A DNA stretch of 64,000 bases from an uncultured Acidobacteriota bacterium (lineage in GTDB: Bacteria > Acidobacteriota > Blastocatellia > Pyrinomonadales > Pyrinomonadaceae): the NCBI GenBank assembly GCA_937859595.1, contig CALMAH010000013.1, positions 62,001 to 126,000 on the forward strand. The letters run 5' to 3'. A model generated the notes under the pieces. That model worked only from the letters and a program-made list of their open reading frames with translations. It searched no databases and was not told where the DNA came from. This document shows positions 60,687 to 64,000 of the stretch, piece after piece; within the stretch, counting starts at the first letter, position 1; every line of letters starts with the position of its first letter. The position numbers and the translations under genes were made by a program.

Positions 60687-63098
60687 ATGAAGAAAGGATT
60701 AGTTCTCCTCGCGATATTGGTGTGCGCGGAAATAGGTTTTGCACAAACGGCTCGCCGCCCCGCAGCGGCAAATACACGCTCGGCAGCAACAACGAATGGC
60801 GTCGCCAGACCCGCTCAGGCGGCAAATTCGACGGTGTTCCCCATCCGCCGCGTTATCTTGTACTCGAACGGCGTCGCCTACATCGAACGCCGCGGCATGG
60901 TAACTGGAAACGCCGAGATCAACCTCTCGTTCAAACAATCACAGGTCGATGACGTCCTGAAATCGATGGTCGTCCTCGACCTCGGCCAGGGCCGCATCGG
61001 CGCCGTCTCTTATAATTCGTCCATGCCCGCCTCCGCCCGGATGTCCGAGATCCCGTTTTCCGTAAGTTCAATGACAACCGACGGCGGCGGAGTCGCAAAC
61101 GTGCTAGGACAGCTTCAGGGGGCAAAGGTTGCTGTAACATCGCCGAGAGGCAGCGTTACGGGTTCGATACTAACGCTTGAGCGAAAGCAGATAAGGGATG
61201 ACAAAGAAACCCGATGGGCTAACGTCCTTGTACTCGTAGGTGCCGGAGGCGAGATAACTCACATTGATCTAAGCGAAGTGAGAAGCATCAAGCTTCTGGA
61301 CAATGAGACGAAACAGGATCTGCTAGACTTTGCGAATGCAGCCGCATCAACTCGACGCCGCGATGCAAAAACGATCTCCGTTACAACAATGGGAAGCGGA
61401 CAGCGTGAGCTGGTCGTTAGCTATACCATCGCCGCCCCGATCTGGAAAACGACCTATCGCGCGGTTCTCGACGAGGATGGAAAGCCTTTCTTTCAGGGCT
61501 GGGCGATCGTCGATAACATAAGCGAGGACGATTGGAATGGCGTTCAGCTTTCGCTTGTCTCCGGCTCGCCTGTCTCCTTTATCCAAAATCTCCAGCAGCC
61601 CTTTTTTCGTCATCGTCCCGTTGTCCCTGCTCCCTCTGACCTTCAATTGAGGCCACAGACACATGAACCGGGCAGCGTTTCCTCTACGATCATATCGGGT
61701 ACGGTAACGGATGCGAACGGAGCCGTTATCCCCGGCGCTCGACTTACTTTGACCAATGATTCCACGGGGCAGAACGTAAGCCTTTCGTCGGATCGCGCCG
61801 GCAATTTTGAACGGGCCGCTCTCGGTCCCGGTTCGCATTCGATGACCATTGATGCTTCGGGTTTTAATCGTACCATCGTCAGGGATGTGAGGCCCGGTCA
61901 GAATCTTCGTATCGAACTCGAGGTAGGAAGCGTTAGCGAAACTGTTCTCGTATCGGCATCCGAGATAGCCGATCTTCCGATAAACACACGCAACCCTCTT
62001 GCACTTGCCGGTTTGCAGCCGGGCATCGACTCCAGTAATTTCATCGGTGGTGCAGGCCCAGAAGTCTCGGTCAGCGACGCTCTCAGATCCGAAGCCTCCG
62101 GCATCATTACTGCGGCGAGCGGAAGCGATATTGGCGACCTCTTCGAATACAAGATCGAACAACCGGTTACTATCCTCCGCGACCGTTCAGCTCTGATCCC
62201 AATTGTCCAAACGAAAATGGACGGCGAACGCGTTGCGATCTATAACCAGGCCGTAAGGGCAGACCGGCCGCTCAGTGGGGTGCTGCTGAAAAACCACACA
62301 GATCTCACACTGGAGACGGGGAGCATCACAGTGCTGGACGGTAATGCGTATGCGGGCGAGGCTATGATGGAACGTCTGAAGCCACAGGAACAAAGGCTGA
62401 TCTCGTTTGCTCTCGATCTCGGAACCCACGTCCGGGTAAGACAAGATCAGGGACGCGAACCCGCCCGTTTTGTCCGTGTTGTAAACGGGGTCTTCGAAGC
62501 TCATTATTTCAGGACAGAAGAAAAGACTTACGAGATCTCAAATCAGAGTGACAAACGAAAGGTGATGTATCTGGAACATCCGATCCGCAGCGGATGGGAA
62601 CTCTCTGACGGTTCGCCAAAGCCCGATATTACCACGCAACGATTTTATCGTTTTCGCGTAGAGCTTTCGCCCTTTCAGGAAACTCGGCTAAGGGTAGTTG
62701 AAAGACAACCTCTGCGCGAGAGTTATCAATTGACCTCATTCACAGGAGATCAGCTTGCTATGTTTCTCTCGCGAAATAGTCTGGATAATGCAGTAAAAGA
62801 ACGCCTTCAAAAGCTGATCACACTTCGGAACACTATCGGCCAGTTCAATACAAAACTCGCTGCGCTTGAACGCGAGAAGGAGAGTATATCAGACGATCAG
62901 GAGAGATTACGCGACAATATCGAAGCACTCGCAAAAACCTCCGAGGCGAGGCAGTTGATCGTACGTTACATAGCAAAAGCCAATGAGCAGGAGACCCGTT
63001 TAGAGCAGATCGAAAACGAACGGCGGGCCGTCCAGTCGGAAAAAGAACGTCTCGAACGTGAGCTTTCGTTAGAGATCAAGAACTTTGAGGTGAGGTAA
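60687..63098 (+). CDS. DUF4139-type secreted protein with inserted TonB-receptor-like segment
   Basis: 803 residues. Signal peptide LLAILVCAEIGFAQ. N-terminal region: RRVILYSNGVAYIERRGMVT, SQVDDVLKSMVVLDLGQGR, then ELVVSYTIAAPIWKTTYRAV and WAIVDNISEDDWNGVQLSLV, typical of DUF4139. At ~325-483 sits an insert: a carboxypeptidase-regulatory-like domain (SGTVTDANGAVIPGARLTLT) and a plug-like stretch (SASEIADLPINTRNPLALAG, LQPGID) as in Oar-like receptors. DUF4139 resumes at GDLFEYKIEQPVTILRDRSA. The C-terminal ~130 residues are a coiled coil. AAAGGAAGG precedes the ATG. Function unknown. Confidence 0.85.
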   Translation: MKKGLVLLAILVCAEIGFAQTARRPAAANTRSAATTNGVARPAQAANSTVFPIRRVILYSNGVAYIERRGMVTGNAEINLSFKQSQVDDVLKSMVVLDLGQGRIGAVSYNSSMPASARMSEIPFSVSSMTTDGGGVANVLGQLQGAKVAVTSPRGSVTGSILTLERKQIRDDKETRWANVLVLVGAGGEITHIDLSEVRSIKLLDNETKQDLLDFANAAASTRRRDAKTISVTTMGSGQRELVVSYTIAAPIWKTTYRAVLDEDGKPFFQGWAIVDNISEDDWNGVQLSLVSGSPVSFIQNLQQPFFRHRPVVPAPSDLQLRPQTHEPGSVSSTIISGTVTDANGAVIPGARLTLTNDSTGQNVSLSSDRAGNFERAALGPGSHSMTIDASGFNRTIVRDVRPGQNLRIELEVGSVSETVLVSASEIADLPINTRNPLALAGLQPGIDSSNFIGGAGPEVSVSDALRSEASGIITAASGSDIGDLFEYKIEQPVTILRDRSALIPIVQTKMDGERVAIYNQAVRADRPLSGVLLKNHTDLTLETGSITVLDGNAYAGEAMMERLKPQEQRLISFALDLGTHVRVRQDQGREPARFVRVVNGVFEAHYFRTEEKTYEISNQSDKRKVMYLEHPIRSGWELSDGSPKPDITTQRFYRFRVELSPFQETRLRVVERQPLRESYQLTSFTGDQLAMFLSRNSLDNAVKERLQKLITLRNTIGQFNTKLAALEREKESISDDQERLRDNIEALAKTSEARQLIVRYIAKANEQETRLEQIENERRAVQSEKERLERELSLEIKNFEVR

Positions 63099-63116
63099 CG
63101 TCTCTTGCCTGAGATC

Positions 63117-63142
63117 GGACCAGTTTCCCGAAAGACTGGTCC
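63117..63142. terminator. Stem-loop between convergent DUF4139 and NagX-like genes
   Basis: GGACCAGT and ACTGGTCC form a perfect 8-bp stem with a 10-base loop. No T-run follows on either strand, so it may be bidirectional but weak. Confidence 0.5.
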
Positions 63143-63175
63143 AAGGATCGAATGAATAGAGAGTTCCCGCACAGT

Positions 63176-64000
63176 TCATAACTTGATAAAGATACGGCGG
63201 CGATAAAGCAGCCACATCAGAAACAACCAGAAGAGTATGAACGCGATGGCATACGCAAGCGAAGCATTTATCGGCTCCGCCCAGGTGAGGAACAGATTCT
63301 GAAATATCCATTGTTGGAGAGATATCTCCTTACCCTCCGGCCCGCCCACCTTGATTATGCCGAGCAGGCGCGCCGTTATCCCTGAGAATACGAACAGAGC
63401 CAGGGCATTAACGCCAAAGATCACAAATGGCTTTGCCCAGCGTTTGTATCCCTTGATGTCGATAAGAAAATAGCAGACACCGAGAGTAAGCAACGCCAAA
63501 CCGGAAGTATAAACTGTATAGGAACTCGTCCAGAGCGATTTGTTAAGCGGAAACACCAGGCTCCAGGCCCAGCCGATCGCGAGCAGCAACGTGCCGAAAA
63601 AGAAAAGTCCCGTCGCCTTTTCGAGTGATGAGTGACGAGCGACGAGTGACGAGAGTTGTGTCCCGGACCCCTCACTCGGATCTGCACCGACCGGACTTTC
63701 GCTAATGACTTCGTCCCTTGTCCCGCCGTTATTATTTTCGGAAGAAATTCTCTCCTCGGCCTCAACACCTGCATTGCCGATCCTACGCGTCGCAACGCTT
63801 TTCTCATCACTCGTTACTCGCCCCTCGTCACTGCGTCTTAGCCACTTCCCTGTCAGCACGCCTGAGATCGTGGTCGCGATCGCCGGAAGTGTCGAGAGAA
63901 TTCCTTCAGGGTCGAAGACCTTCCCTGCTTTCCACATATGGTCGTATCCTAGGATGACGCGATCCAGAAAGGCCGCGAGATTGCACGCCCTATCGTCGAT
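63176..64000 (-). CDS. NagX/DUF5009-like membrane protein, C-terminal part (5' end off the window)
   Basis: The frame is open to the window edge: codons before an internal ATG at 63937 read NLAAFLDRVILGYDHMWK, the usual periplasmic loop of this family, so the true start lies beyond 64000. PEGILSTLPAIATTISGVLT and NKSLWTSSYTVYTSGLALL are family hallmarks, with about five membrane helices after residue ~110. The family includes the heparan alpha-glucosaminide N-acetyltransferase-like/NagX group, linked to amino-sugar handling. Between the helix ending GKWLR and the next one there is a ~70-residue polar insert, encoded by a repeat element. Convergent with the DUF4139 gene. Confidence 0.85.
   Translation of the reverse strand: MDDRACNLAAFLDRVILGYDHMWKAGKVFDPEGILSTLPAIATTISGVLTGKWLRRSDEGRVTSDEKSVATRRIGNAGVEAEERISSENNNGGTRDEVISESPVGADPSEGSGTQLSSLVARHSSLEKATGLFFFGTLLLAIGWAWSLVFPLNKSLWTSSYTVYTSGLALLTLGVCYFLIDIKGYKRWAKPFVIFGVNALALFVFSGITARLLGIIKVGGPEGKEISLQQWIFQNLFLTWAEPINASLAYAIAFILFWLFLMWLLYRRRIFIKL
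63623..63832. repeat. In-frame element with inverted heptanucleotide arms, inside the NagX-like gene
   Basis: The left arm (63623-63653) is GAGTGAT-GAGTGAC-GAGCGAC-GAGTGAC-GAG. The right arm (63803-63832) is CTC-ATCACTC-GTTACTC-GCCCCTC-GTCACT, the same 7-bp unit in inverted orientation, with drift. They flank a ~149-bp core. The whole is 210 bp, 70 codons, so it keeps the frame. It encodes a polar insert in a loop between two membrane helices. Confidence 0.7.

Overview
The window looks like chromosomal DNA of an Acidobacteriota bacterium, most probably class Blastocatellia. This is inferred from gene content, not from a marker-gene search. Supporting signs are an Oar-like TonB-dependent receptor with an N-terminal carboxypeptidase-regulatory domain, a paired secreted DUF5666-type protein, many secreted or lipoprotein hypotheticals, a FecR-like secreted protein, a DUF4139 protein and a NagX-like membrane protein. 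Base composition is moderately GC-rich and fairly even, apart from one AT-rich gap at 43570-43680. No phage, insertion sequence, CRISPR array or rRNA was seen. One tRNA is present (Gln, CUG).

Layout. 1-3431: the end of a sigma-54 response regulator, two small membrane proteins, a conserved hypothetical and infA. 3595-14931 (minus strand): a long co-directional run in the order sugar-binding lipoprotein, ROK kinase, small hypothetical, rimP, nusA, infB, rbfA, nrnA, FkbM methyltransferase, cobalamin adenosyltransferase and pgpA. It is built on the conserved rimP-nusA-infB-rbfA core. 15715-18890: a FecR-like secreted protein, then UDP-glucose dehydrogenase and a nucleotide-sugar epimerase. 18952-31022 (minus): a secreted protein, the TonB receptor and its DUF5666 partner, an ECF sigma/anti-sigma/membrane-protein operon, and a small secretin, pseudopilin and PilM-like cluster. 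31216-34286: a VTT-domain protein, cinA and an exported isoaspartyl peptidase. 34352-38958: a carotenoid locus with a CruF-IDI fusion, a UbiA-type prenyltransferase, crtI and crtB, suggestive of acyclic, possibly C50, hydroxylated carotenoids. 39081-43569: uracil-DNA glycosylase, coaBC, two tandem paralogous secreted proteins and a Nudix hydrolase. 44026-48221: rplM-rpsI-rpsB-tsf-pyrH-frr. 48346-55443: a large secreted helical-repeat protein, a lipoprotein, PcrA helicase, an isochorismatase-like hydrolase, a small membrane protein, a thioesterase and tRNA-Gln. 55542-64000: smpB, pepA, a metallopeptidase-like lipoprotein, a lipoprotein, sucC, a chimeric DUF4139 protein and the C-terminal part of a NagX-like membrane protein that runs off the window.

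The most interesting signals are: (i) elements with inverted arms of 7-bp tandem units sitting in frame inside two unrelated genes (coaBC and the NagX-like gene), with a looser related dyad in the tsf-pyrH gap; (ii) a G12-A7 homopolymer inside nrnA; (iii) the CruF-IDI fusion in a bacterioruberin-like locus, controlled from a 20-bp divergent gap with a nearly symmetric -10 box and two GTG starts; (iv) a DUF4139 protein carrying an inserted TonB-receptor-like N-terminal segment; (v) a secretin with a cohesin-like C-terminus in a minimal pseudopilin cluster; (vi) a structured rplM leader with direct repeats.
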